Assembly: GCF_000943565.1 (NCBI RefSeq)
Contig: NZ_JTDW01000004.1
Location: 248,001-312,000, forward strand
Length of the DNA stretch: 64,000 bases
Direction: 5' to 3'
Origin: Neotamlana sedimentorum
GTDB lineage: Bacteria; Bacteroidota; Bacteroidia; Flavobacteriales; Flavobacteriaceae
Position 1 is the stretch's first letter, and every line of letters begins with the position of its first letter. The notes beneath the pieces are model-generated. The model searched no databases, was not told the origin of the DNA, and saw nothing but the letters and a program-made list of their open reading frames with translations. This document shows positions 46,501-53,679 of the stretch, in pieces. Both the position numbers and the translations under genes were made by a program.

Positions 46501-47903
46501 TTTAAAAACGGAATGATTTTTTTTAGTGCCTTTACGCTTAAATCACCATAGCCTACAGTTAACTTATTTTTTAAAATTACCAACGGTGATAACGATACTT
46601 CTTTCTTGTTGCGCTTTACTGTCGTATTTTCAACTTTAAGTTTTTCATTCGTAAATGCTTCTAGGTATTCTTCATCAAAATCAAAAACAGCATGCCAAAC
46701 ATCTAAAATGGAATAGCCGTTTATAATTTTTGGTGCATTCCCTATATTGTATTTTTCAATATTCATTAGAGAATCATAAGCTACGTCTCCTAATATTTTT
46801 ATTATTCCGTTGCAAAAGGGCATACCCGAAACACTTGTTTCATACTTTCCTGTTTTTTTACTTAAAGGGTAATTGTATTTTGTTTTTTGCTTAAATTTTT
46901 TGTCTAAATACCTTCTTATATCTTCAAACTTAAAATTGTCCTTTTTTATAAAAACATCATTAAAAAGCAATTCTTTTAAATCTTCGGGCAAGTTTTGTTT
47001 TTCATCATCTTTATCATAATACTTTATGGTATTTATGAATTGCCAAGCTCTTGAAATCTCAAAAATTGGATGAGAGACAGGACATCTTAATTTTGAAGGC
47101 TCTAACGTACATTTTCCAATGGCTCCTTTCTGGGAACGTAATGGACGTTGCCAAACAATGGATTTCCACAAGCTCAGTACAAATTGGTCCTGATAGTCAT
47201 ATTTGCCATCTCTGGAAACATTATACCCTTGTGCTTTACAAATTAATTCAAGTTCGTTTTGGTATTCCTCTCTGTAAGGATATTCATTTCTTGCTCTAAT
47301 ACCTTTGTCTAAAAATTCGTTTTTTAAGGCTTCAGCAATGGTTCGGTTATTATCAAGTGCTTTTTGAAACCCACTTTCACCTCTTCTTTTAATTTGACTT
47401 TCGGTCTCTTTATCAGATTCCCCAATGTCCTTATATCCTCTTCTTTGGACGAGATGATATAAAACCCTTCCAAATTCATGCTTGGTTAAAGGCTGGTCTA
47501 GTGCCTTCACTCTCAATTCATATGGATTTTTGTACATTTCGCCCCCTTGATAAGAAAAATCACAGGACAACCATCTTAAGAATTTTTCATTTTCAGGAAA
47601 CATTCTTGCCTGCCCTTTTTTATACTTGCTCCAAGATTCTAACTGTAAAATATTTAAAGGCACATATTCACTATTTTTACATAGAATTTCAAGTAACTTC
47701 CATTTCCTGTATTTTCTAGCCCTAATAAGATTTCGTTTAGAACGTGCTTCTCTTCTATCTCTCGTAGGCGAGCTATACCCACCACCTTGTCCCTTGACCA
47801 TTCCTGAGGGAAATGTAATCACTCCTTTTTTAGAAATTTCGTCCCCATCTCTAATTGCCCAACCTAATGAAGAGCTTCCTAAATCTAAACCCAATTTTGC
47901 CAT
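43581..47903 (-). CDS. cas9: Type II-C CRISPR effector nuclease Cas9
   Basis: The start is set at the ATG at 47903 (1440 residues; MAKLGLDLGSSSLGWAI). The longer frame to 47966 is the complement of the tracrRNA and is not coding. RuvC-I Asp7 (LGLDLGSSS), RuvC-II (VVVEVARELN near 690), HNH (DVEHTIPRSLLPDN near 806) and RuvC-III (HHAIDAAVLTL near 981) are all intact, so cleavage should be active. An Arg-rich bridge helix (RDRREARSKRNLIRARKYRKW) follows RuvC-I. No csn2 or cas4 is present, which defines II-C. The size is typical of the large Bacteroidota group. It leads the operon cas9-cas1-cas2. Confidence 0.97.
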   Translation of the reverse strand: MAKLGLDLGSSSLGWAIRDGDEISKKGVITFPSGMVKGQGGGYSSPTRDRREARSKRNLIRARKYRKWKLLEILCKNSEYVPLNILQLESWSKYKKGQARMFPENEKFLRWLSCDFSYQGGEMYKNPYELRVKALDQPLTKHEFGRVLYHLVQRRGYKDIGESDKETESQIKRRGESGFQKALDNNRTIAEALKNEFLDKGIRARNEYPYREEYQNELELICKAQGYNVSRDGKYDYQDQFVLSLWKSIVWQRPLRSQKGAIGKCTLEPSKLRCPVSHPIFEISRAWQFINTIKYYDKDDEKQNLPEDLKELLFNDVFIKKDNFKFEDIRRYLDKKFKQKTKYNYPLSKKTGKYETSVSGMPFCNGIIKILGDVAYDSLMNIEKYNIGNAPKIINGYSILDVWHAVFDFDEEYLEAFTNEKLKVENTTVKRNKKEVSLSPLVILKNKLTVGYGDLSVKALKKIIPFLKQGYLYNDAVMLAKLPKLMGNEWESQKEDILKLAKSSQETYNWCRIIVGITNNLIDAYKGEVEDWRETGKSVKAWKDFGYLLTEDDKREVINACIGYFGETSWDKRKDKETIISEVGKEYQEFFFDSKRVYREMPTLTSLFFETLSVNGIKLSGELYHHSTRKNIYGTKVTDKNTGKDILPIPLIDSIKNPMFNKSMSILRRLVNELILKGEIDKDTEVVVEVARELNDNNKRVAIERYQNERRKKREKIRAFLEEFKTKENKSFNVEERIRDFELWCEQSFEETFDKSGKKIVNKKNSEILSEKKAIRRYELWMEQKGQCMYTGKMIPIAQLFSNDIDVEHTIPRSLLPDNTMANLTVCYAKYNRENKGKLMPFFCENYEEDLAGIGTAIKPRLREWEKTMDNYKSLFESRLKSTGNEDEAKKNKRIQEKHYFRMHYEYWKDKVERFTTDEVKDSWARRQLVDTQMVSKYAREFLKTYFKKVAVQKGEVTAQFRKIYGFQETDKIKSRNKHTHHAIDAAVLTLIPVNSSRRDALLDKMYKMEEREGKQFSTKPFDLFNSQELINVIESQTLIVNYEKDKILQQTVKNVRKRGKLQYVKDKYGNFVTDEKGEKIIKKSQGDTVRSTLYKQTFIGKIRDVGRYPDGQPIRENGEWKYKTGEDEFLFTERKPLKDVLSKVDDIIDPVIREIIRTQKSQATDPQGNKIRHVRVKSKAGQVVKQRVNYRSKHEYKNYYYSAAGSIPYAVMLQKNINDKIERKIIPVASFEVSKVFMEHKKFSLELYLEMFHPNLSGYQDTKLLKVGQKVLMLNDDSEFEQRKDMEFQKNRLYRITQFANDGKRIMLKYHLEAQAITDVRKNVNEQKHKILTSEEVKMGISEILENTSITNLADRKKDFEKRKYNFNDRLNKIESVSNKLKKTQVKKMINNYQTEYSSFPENIIPSFLKISNNNWNFLYENYDFKVSILGKLIWLKND

Positions 47904-47926
47904 AATATATTTTTTTCTTAATTTAG
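47896..47926 (+). promoter_or_regulatory. Candidate tracrRNA promoter (TTTG-N19-TAATTTAG)
   Basis: TTTG (47896-47899) and TAATTTAG (47919-47926) have the 19-base spacing of Bacteroidota promoters; the -7 box differs from TAnnTTTG at one position. It overlaps the cas9 start codon on the other strand and would start transcription at about the first antirepeat base (47931). Confidence 0.5.
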
Positions 47927-47930
47927 TGTC

Positions 47931-48008
47931 ACTGAAAGACAATTCACAACAAGGCTTAAAAGCCACAGAAAATTCTAAACGACTGCCTAGGTAGTCGTTA
48001 CTTTTTTT
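47931..48008 (+). ncRNA. tracrRNA
   Basis: The antirepeat ACTGAAAGACAATTCACAAC (47931-47950) pairs with repeat bases 1-19 over 19 pairs with a single bulged A. Next come a short hairpin GGCTT-AA-AAGCC (47953-47964), a linker, and a terminator hairpin (47978-47999, AACGACT / AGTCGTT) ending in T7 at 48008. The RNA would be about 78 nt. It is encoded antisense to the cas9 5' leader and guides RNase III processing of crRNAs or binding to Cas9. Confidence 0.88.
47978..48008 (+). terminator. Rho-independent terminator of the tracrRNA
   Basis: AACGACTGCC pairs with GGTAGTCGTT with one G-T pair and a TA loop, followed by TAC and T7. This is the strongest hairpin in the cas9 upstream region. Confidence 0.85.
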
Positions 48009-48053
48009 AAAAGTATCCCATCATATCATTTTTACTTTCCGGTTTACCATAAT

Positions 48054-48136
48054 AAGCAATTCACAATAAGGATTATTCCGTTGTGAAAACATTTAAAGCG
48101 GCATAGGTTTATTCTTATGTCGTTTTCTTTTTTCTT
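48054..48136 (+). ncRNA. Second antirepeat-like unit with stem-loop and terminator
   Basis: AAGCAATTCACAA (48054-48066) is a 13-base exact complement of the repeat start. TTCACAA (48060-48066) can pair with TTGTGAA (48081-48087) in cis, with an inner GGA/TCC stem. A hairpin CGGCATA / TATGTCG (48099-48122, one G-T pair) with a T-rich tail follows. It looks like a decayed or diverged tracrRNA copy; expression is unknown. Confidence 0.45.
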
Positions 48137-48197
48137 TAAATGGCTTCACGAGCTCAATCCCATCAATTATTAAATTTGCGAGTAAAACATTTAAGCC

Positions 48198-48227
48198 GCC
48201 TCGACTTCCAATTCGGGGCATTTTTTT
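48198..48227 (+). terminator. Terminator-like hairpin in the cas9 upstream region
   Basis: GCCTCGA pairs with TCGGGGC (one T-G pair) around an 8-base loop, followed by A and T7. It is the third plus-strand terminator-like structure after the tracrRNA. The stretch 48228-48355 shows nothing else that I can support. Confidence 0.6.
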
Positions 48228-48355
48228 GCTTAAACATTACTTTAGTTTTTTTAAATGTATTTATGCTAAGTGCTGCAACAATTAATACTTTGTTGCATAT
48301 TTAATTATTTAAGGAGATTTTAAATATAAGAAAATTATATTATTACGAAGACGAA

Positions 48356-48436
48356 TTTTCGCGTTAGGGATTGCAATGGCATCCTTTTTTTGAGGTACGA
48401 TAAAAAAGATATAATGTAAAGCCCGCTAGAACGCCC
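48356..48436. repeat. Possible dispersed structured element next to the right junction
   Basis: The segment contains GGGATTGCAATGGCATCC, a T-run, then AAAAAAGATATAATG and AAAGCCCGC, so the halves can pair imperfectly. It resembles intergenic elements I have seen in flavobacterial genomes, but only one copy is in this window, so the family assignment is from memory. Confidence 0.35.
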
Positions 48437-48441
48437 TATTA

Positions 48442-48517
48442 AAATAACGTTAAAAATTTCAGTTATTTAAAAAGTTACGGTGGTAATGTGTTTAGTTTTT
48501 TTGAGGTGGAAGGTTAA
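48442..48517 (+). repeat. Right 76-bp direct repeat: rsmD 3' end remnant
   Basis: This copy differs from the rsmD end at three positions: one changes Glu to Lys and two are third-base changes (TTT to TTC, TAT to TAC). The frame and stop are kept, but no rsmD sequence precedes it. The pattern suggests a copy from a related genome's functional gene. Confidence 0.9.
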
Positions 48518-48523
48518 AACTCA

Positions 48524-48871
48524 CTAATTTTTTTCGGCACACCAAACCGCCAATTCATTTCCAGAAGGATCTAAAAATTGAAAGCGTTTACCGCCAGGAA
48601 AAGCAAAAATATCGACTGAAATTTGTCCGCCATGTTTAAGTACTTTGGCTTTTACTTCATCTAGATTATTATGATGTAAAACCACCAAAACACCATTTAC
48701 TATTTCTGAGTCTGTTTTTTCAAAGCCTCCTTCTACACCACTATTTTTAAAAGCGATGTATTGATCGCCATAATCGGTAAACGCCCAATTAAAACAAGCT
48801 GTATAAAAGGTTTTTATATCGTGTAAGTTTTTGGCTTTAAATTCGATGTAATTAATTGGTGTATGTTCCAT
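48524..48871 (-). CDS. VOC family (glyoxalase/bleomycin resistance-like) protein
   Basis: The 115-residue protein has the two beta-alpha-beta-beta-beta modules of the VOC fold: INYIEFKAKNLHDIKTFYT at the N-terminus and FAFPGGKRFQFLDPSGNELAVW at the C-terminus with the metal-type Glu. The function is unknown; single-domain members act as lyases, dioxygenases or binding proteins. It is convergent with the rsmD remnant. Confidence 0.88.
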   Translation of the reverse strand: MEHTPINYIEFKAKNLHDIKTFYTACFNWAFTDYGDQYIAFKNSGVEGGFEKTDSEIVNGVLVVLHHNNLDEVKAKVLKHGGQISVDIFAFPGGKRFQFLDPSGNELAVWCAEKN

Positions 48872-48878
48872 TAGCTTT

Positions 48879-49499
48879 TTAATATATATCGGGATTCCCT
48901 TTACCTTCTCGCACTAAAACAGGTTCGCCGTCGGACAAATCGATTACTGTTGATGGTTCGTTACCGCCATAACCGCCGTCGATAACCAAATCGACTAAAT
49001 TATCCCATTTTTCAAGAATTAATTCTGGATCGGTGGTGTATTCAATAATTTCATCTTCGTCATGTATAGAGGTTGAAATTATTGGATTTCCAAGACCTTT
49101 TACAATATCTAAAGCTATATTGTTTTCTGGAATACGGATACCTACTGTTTTTCGTTTTTTAAACGGATTTGGTAATTGTTTCGAGCCTGGTAAAATAAAA
49201 GTATACGCCCCTGGCAAGTTGCGTTTTAATAACTTAAAAACCGATGTGTCAATTTGTTTTACATAATCGCTCAGGTTACTTAAATCGTGACAAATAAAGG
49301 AAAAATTAGCCTTTTCGAGCTTAATACCTTTTATTCGAGCAACACGTTCTAAAGCTTTTATGTTGTTAATATCGCAGCCTAAACCATAAACAGTATCGGT
49401 TGGATAAATTATTAATCCACCACGTTTCAACACGTTAACAACCTTTGCTATTTCACGCGGATTTGGGTTTTCTTCGTATATTTTTATAAAATCAGCCAA
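48879..49499 (-). CDS. L-threonylcarbamoyladenylate synthase (Sua5/YciO/YrdC family)
   Basis: The 206-residue protein has the YrdC fold motifs: GGLIIYPTDTVYGLGCDI (30-47), KGIKLEKANFSFI, PGAYTFILPGS and VGIRIPENNIAL, and ends with STVIDLSDGEPVLVREGKG. It makes threonylcarbamoyl-AMP for tRNA t6A37. It is nearer the YciO-like short form than full Sua5. It lies 7 bases upstream of the VOC gene. Confidence 0.88.
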   Translation of the reverse strand: MADFIKIYEENPNPREIAKVVNVLKRGGLIIYPTDTVYGLGCDINNIKALERVARIKGIKLEKANFSFICHDLSNLSDYVKQIDTSVFKLLKRNLPGAYTFILPGSKQLPNPFKKRKTVGIRIPENNIALDIVKGLGNPIISTSIHDEDEIIEYTTDPELILEKWDNLVDLVIDGGYGGNEPSTVIDLSDGEPVLVREGKGNPDIY

Positions 49500-49543
49500 T
49501 TTTTGTATCTTATTATACGTTTAAAAATAATACAATTTTAGTT

Positions 49544-50407
49544 ATGAAGCTTGTTTTTAAATTTTTCTGTCTTTTTTTTATTGCTGTTTGTGTACAAAAT
49601 TGCAGTTCTAATACCTCAAACAATAATGAAGATGGATTAGATCCTAGCTTGTATTACGAAGCATTAAATGTTTCTTATGGCAATGAAGACCGACAAAAGT
49701 TCGATTTATATTTACCTGCTAATCGCTCTTTAAATACTAAAACGGTTATTTTAGTTCATGGTGGCGGATGGATTTCTGGAGATAAAAGTGACATGAATGC
49801 GATTAAAGATTTAATACGAATCGATTTTCCAAATCATGCTATTGTAAACGTAAATTATCGGTATGCTAATGAAAAAAACAAACCTTACCCGATGCAAACT
49901 GACGATATTACCAGTGTTATCAATCATTTAAAATCTAACAGCTCTAATTATACAATTTCTGATAATTTTGGATTTATTGGAGCAAGTGCTGGCGCTCACT
50001 TATCGCTGTTATGGAGTTATGCACTCGATACCGATAAAAATATCGATATGGTTTGTAGTATTGTTGGGCCTACGAATTTAACCGACCCTGAATATTTAAA
50101 TAATTCCAACGAAGACTTACAGGAGTTACTGGATATGTTTGGCGAATTTCCTGAAACTTCTTATTTAGAAGAAGCTAGCCCATTGCACCAAGTTACAACT
50201 GATGCACCACCTTCCATTTTATTTTATGGTGGAAAAGACCCATTGATTCCTACTTCTCAAGGTATCGATTTAAAAAATAAACTCGCAGACCTAAATGTGG
50301 TTCACGAGTTTACTTTATATGAAAATGAAGCTCATGGTTGGGAAGGCTTAGCTTTAATAGACACTTGGCTAAAGTTAAAAGCTTTTATGCAAACCCATTT
50401 AAATTAG
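49544..50407 (+). CDS. Alpha/beta hydrolase (esterase/lipase-like) lipoprotein
   Basis: The 287-residue protein has a signal with lipobox Cys20 (VCVQNCSS), the oxyanion HGGGW (72-76), the nucleophile GASAG (145-149), Asp in YGGKDPLIP and His in NEAHGW. This is a complete hormone-sensitive-lipase/carboxylesterase type site. It probably deacylates a sugar or small ester at the cell envelope. Confidence 0.88.
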   Translation: MKLVFKFFCLFFIAVCVQNCSSNTSNNNEDGLDPSLYYEALNVSYGNEDRQKFDLYLPANRSLNTKTVILVHGGGWISGDKSDMNAIKDLIRIDFPNHAIVNVNYRYANEKNKPYPMQTDDITSVINHLKSNSSNYTISDNFGFIGASAGAHLSLLWSYALDTDKNIDMVCSIVGPTNLTDPEYLNNSNEDLQELLDMFGEFPETSYLEEASPLHQVTTDAPPSILFYGGKDPLIPTSQGIDLKNKLADLNVVHEFTLYENEAHGWEGLALIDTWLKLKAFMQTHLN

Positions 50408-50414
50408 CAAAGGT

Positions 50415-51095
50415 TTAAAAGCCTCCACCCATCATACCGCCACCTCCTCCTTGACGGCCACCTTGTCTGCCTCCTCCTTGCATACCAGAATCGTTACGCT
50501 CCGGACGTTTCGGGTTTAATTCTTCTTTAATTTCGGCTTGATAATCTAACCATTTGTTATATTTTTTTTCATCTAATAACGTTTGCATTTTTTGGTTAAG
50601 CTTATCTTCTTCTTTTACAACCAACGCTTTTACAGGTTCGGTTTTTTCTTTTACCAACTCCATAACTTTAAATCTAGGATCGTCTTCCCTATCTTGCTCA
50701 CTACGATCGAACGATTGGTTTTGGCCACGATTTGCTTGTTGCGATTCGCGCACCGCTTTAACGTAAACATTTAAGGTATCGAAGTTATCTTTATTTAAAA
50801 GTGCGATTTCATTAACCCTAACATTATAAGTGTTTATTGCTTTTCTAACCTCAAGAGTAAGGCTTTCTTCTTTCTTTTTAAGTTTAATTTTTTTTAAAAC
50901 TTCGGCGTCATCATAATTAAAAATACCTGCGACTTTAGCTGCATCGAATTCTGGCATTTCTTGGCGTTCTTGGTTTTGTTGTCCGCCTTGGCCACCACCA
51001 CGCATACCGCCGCCGCCCATCATGCCACCACCACCAGGTTGGGCTACAACGAATTCAAAACTTAAAATTAATACTAGTGATAATAATGCTTTCAT
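50415..51095 (-). CDS. Secreted Gly/Met-rich protein of unknown function
   Basis: The 226-residue protein has a signal peptide (MKALLSLVLILSFEFVVAQ) and then a Gly/Met-rich head (GGGGMMGGGGMRGGG) and tail (GGGGGMMGGGF) around a charged helical core of about 150 residues (KKIKLKKKEESLTLEVRKAI). The core layout recalls Spy/CpxP-like periplasmic proteins, but I cannot confirm that. It is convergent with the esterase gene. Confidence 0.6.
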   Translation of the reverse strand: MKALLSLVLILSFEFVVAQPGGGGMMGGGGMRGGGQGGQQNQERQEMPEFDAAKVAGIFNYDDAEVLKKIKLKKKEESLTLEVRKAINTYNVRVNEIALLNKDNFDTLNVYVKAVRESQQANRGQNQSFDRSEQDREDDPRFKVMELVKEKTEPVKALVVKEEDKLNQKMQTLLDEKKYNKWLDYQAEIKEELNPKRPERNDSGMQGGGRQGGRQGGGGGMMGGGF

Positions 51096-51193
51096 ACCTA
51101 TTGTTTTAATTGGTTACTCTTTTAATTAGATGCAGAAACCAAATAAAACATTCGCTCTTAACAACTATTTAACAGTTTTTAAATAATTATGCT

Positions 51194-53530
51194 CTAACCT
51201 AGTACTTCTAATTTTGCAAAGCGTAACAGTAATTTTTTTACACCAACTTGAAACTTAATTTCGGCTTTGGTATCTGGACCAGTGCCTTCAATTTTTATAA
51301 TTTCTCCAGTACCAAATCGGTTGTGTTTTACCATATTACCAACAGCTATTTTATTATCGAATAAATTAGGACTACCCGCATTTGCAGAACTTTTAGCTAC
51401 AGGTTTTAAATTTTTAGGTGTTGGTGCTTGGTATTTTTCTGGAGACTTTTTTGTTTTTCCTTTATCGAATTTTGGTTGTTTTGCTGGCTTAAATCTAACT
51501 TTGTTAGGTTCTACATCGCCAAAAATATCGGCAGAAAGCATTGGATTTATTCGGCGTTCTTCAATAGGTGTTTCTATTTCTAAATATTCTTCATCTATTT
51601 CTTCAATAAAACGACTTGGTTCTGAATCTACTAATTTACCCCAACGATAACGCGATAACGCATAGGTTAAATACGCTTGCTTTTCGGCCCGTGTAAGCGC
51701 TACGTAAAACAAACGGCGCTCTTCTTCGAGTTCGCTTCGCGTATTCATACTCATGGCACTTGGAAACAAATCTTCCTCTAAACCAACAATATACACATAC
51801 GGAAACTCCAAACCTTTGGCTAGGTGAATCGTCATTAATGCGACTTTATTGCCATCGTCTTTATCGTTATCCATATCGGTAGAAAGCGCTACATCTTCTA
51901 AAAATTCGGCTAAAGATCCTGTGGCATCTACTATTTCTTTTTGACCTTCAACAAAGTCTTTCATACCATTTAAAAGCTCCTCGATGTTTTCCATTCTGGT
52001 AACACCTTCGGGCGTTCCATCTTTATTAAGCTCACGAATTAAACCACTTGTTTTGGTAACATATTCGGCAAGTTCAAATACATCGGCTGTTTGATTCATT
52101 ACCTGAAAACTTTCAATTAAGGTAACAAAATTTAAAAGCTTTGTTTTGGTTCCGGAGTTAACTTTAACATTGGTTTTATCAATGTTTTTCATCACCTCGA
52201 AAATCGATCGGTTATAACCATTGGCAGCTACCATAAGCTTATCGACTGTAGTTTGACCAATACCTCGCGGCGGAAAATTAATAACGCGCTTTAAAGCTTC
52301 TTCATCTTTTGGATTAATTATTAATCTTAAATACGATAAAACATCTTTTATTTCTTTACGCTGATAGAAGGATAAACCGCCATAAATTCTGTATGGAATA
52401 TCGCGTTTACGCAAAGCATCTTCAATAGAACGCGATTGTGCATTGGTTCGATATAAAATGGCAAAATCGCTGTTTGGTAATTGATGATTCATTTTAGTAT
52501 CGAAAATAGTACTGGCTACGTAGCGACCTTCATCGGCATCGGTTAACGAACGATGAACTATTATTTTACCGCCATCATCATTGGCTGTCCAAACCACTTT
52601 ATCGAGTTTAGTTTGGTTTTTATCAATTACCGAATTCGCAGCATTTACAATGTTTTTTGTTGAGCGGTAATTTTGCTCTAATCGAAATACTTTTACATCG
52701 AGGTAATCTTTCTGGAAATTTAAAATATTGTTGATATTCGCCCCACGGAAAGCATAAATACTTTGTGCATCATCACCAACAACACATATATTTTGAAACT
52801 TATCGGACAAAGCTCGAACTATTAAATACTGCGAGTGGTTGGTATCTTGATACTCATCAACCAAAATATATTTAAATCGGTTTTGGTATTTTGCTAAAAC
52901 TTCTGGAAAACGTGTTAAAAGCTCGTTGGTTTTAAGCAATAAATCATCAAAATCCATGGCTCCAGCTTTAAAACAGCGCTCCACATAGGCTTTATAAATA
53001 TCTCCCATTTTGGGGCGACGCGCCATAGTATCGGCTTCAATAAGTTCTGGGTTTTGAAAATATGCACGAACAGTTATTAAACTGTTTTTGTAAGATGAAA
53101 TTCTAGAACGAACTTGTTTATACTTATAAATATCTTTATCCAAGTTCATTTCCTTAATAATATCGCGTATTAAACGATCGGAATCTTGGGTGTCGTAAAT
53201 AGTGAAATTACTTGGGTAGCCCAATCTATCGGCTTCAATGCGTAAAATTTTAGCAAAAACCGAGTGAAAAGTTCCCATCCATAAATTTTTAGCCTCACTT
53301 GATCCTACTATGCTCGCGATACGCTCTTTCATTTCGCGTGCGGCTTTATTGGTAAAAGTTAAAGCTAGAATATTAAAAGGATCGATGCCTTTGCTCATCA
53401 TATAAGCTATTCTAAAGGTAAGCACACGCGTTTTGCCAGAACCTGCGCCAGCAATAACTATCATTGGGCCATCTATTTGTAAGGTAGGCGCTAGTTGTGC
53501 CTCGTTTAACTGACTTAAATATTTCTCCAA
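51194..53530 (-). CDS. UvrD/PcrA-type DNA helicase
   Basis: The 778-residue SF1A helicase has Walker A GAGSGKTR (28-35), the DEYQDTN Walker B, VGDDAQSIYAFRGA, LEQNYRST, and LMTIHLAKGLEFPYV and YVALTRAEKQAYL. The C-terminal tail is long and basic (FKPAKQPKFDKGKTKKSPEK), ending in a Tudor-like KHNRFGTGEIIKIEG as in PcrA. It unwinds 3'-5' in repair and plasmid replication. Confidence 0.94.
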   Translation of the reverse strand: MEKYLSQLNEAQLAPTLQIDGPMIVIAGAGSGKTRVLTFRIAYMMSKGIDPFNILALTFTNKAAREMKERIASIVGSSEAKNLWMGTFHSVFAKILRIEADRLGYPSNFTIYDTQDSDRLIRDIIKEMNLDKDIYKYKQVRSRISSYKNSLITVRAYFQNPELIEADTMARRPKMGDIYKAYVERCFKAGAMDFDDLLLKTNELLTRFPEVLAKYQNRFKYILVDEYQDTNHSQYLIVRALSDKFQNICVVGDDAQSIYAFRGANINNILNFQKDYLDVKVFRLEQNYRSTKNIVNAANSVIDKNQTKLDKVVWTANDDGGKIIVHRSLTDADEGRYVASTIFDTKMNHQLPNSDFAILYRTNAQSRSIEDALRKRDIPYRIYGGLSFYQRKEIKDVLSYLRLIINPKDEEALKRVINFPPRGIGQTTVDKLMVAANGYNRSIFEVMKNIDKTNVKVNSGTKTKLLNFVTLIESFQVMNQTADVFELAEYVTKTSGLIRELNKDGTPEGVTRMENIEELLNGMKDFVEGQKEIVDATGSLAEFLEDVALSTDMDNDKDDGNKVALMTIHLAKGLEFPYVYIVGLEEDLFPSAMSMNTRSELEEERRLFYVALTRAEKQAYLTYALSRYRWGKLVDSEPSRFIEEIDEEYLEIETPIEERRINPMLSADIFGDVEPNKVRFKPAKQPKFDKGKTKKSPEKYQAPTPKNLKPVAKSSANAGSPNLFDNKIAVGNMVKHNRFGTGEIIKIEGTGPDTKAEIKFQVGVKKLLLRFAKLEVLG

Positions 53531-53679
53531 AATCTACTAGTAATTTAAAAGCGTGAAATTAACCATTGTTTCGCTTTTAATTAAAGGGATTTATTAATAT
53601 TTATAAACAAATTAGGCTGTAGAAGTTTTAAACAATAAACTCTTAACTAGATTTTATAAAAACGAAAATTAACCTAATA

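Noticed and set aside
44856-47719. Several forward open frames inside cas9
   Set aside because: All are antisense to cas9, which has a continuous conserved domain order.
43581-47903. Possibility that cas9 is inactive
   Set aside because: RuvC Asp7, the RuvC-II Glu motif, HNH His and RuvC-III HHAIDAA are all present in an uninterrupted frame.
47904-47966. N-terminal extension of cas9 by 21 residues
   Set aside because: These bases are the reverse of the tracrRNA antirepeat and hairpin; the Cas9 family begins at MAKLGLDLGSSS at 47903.
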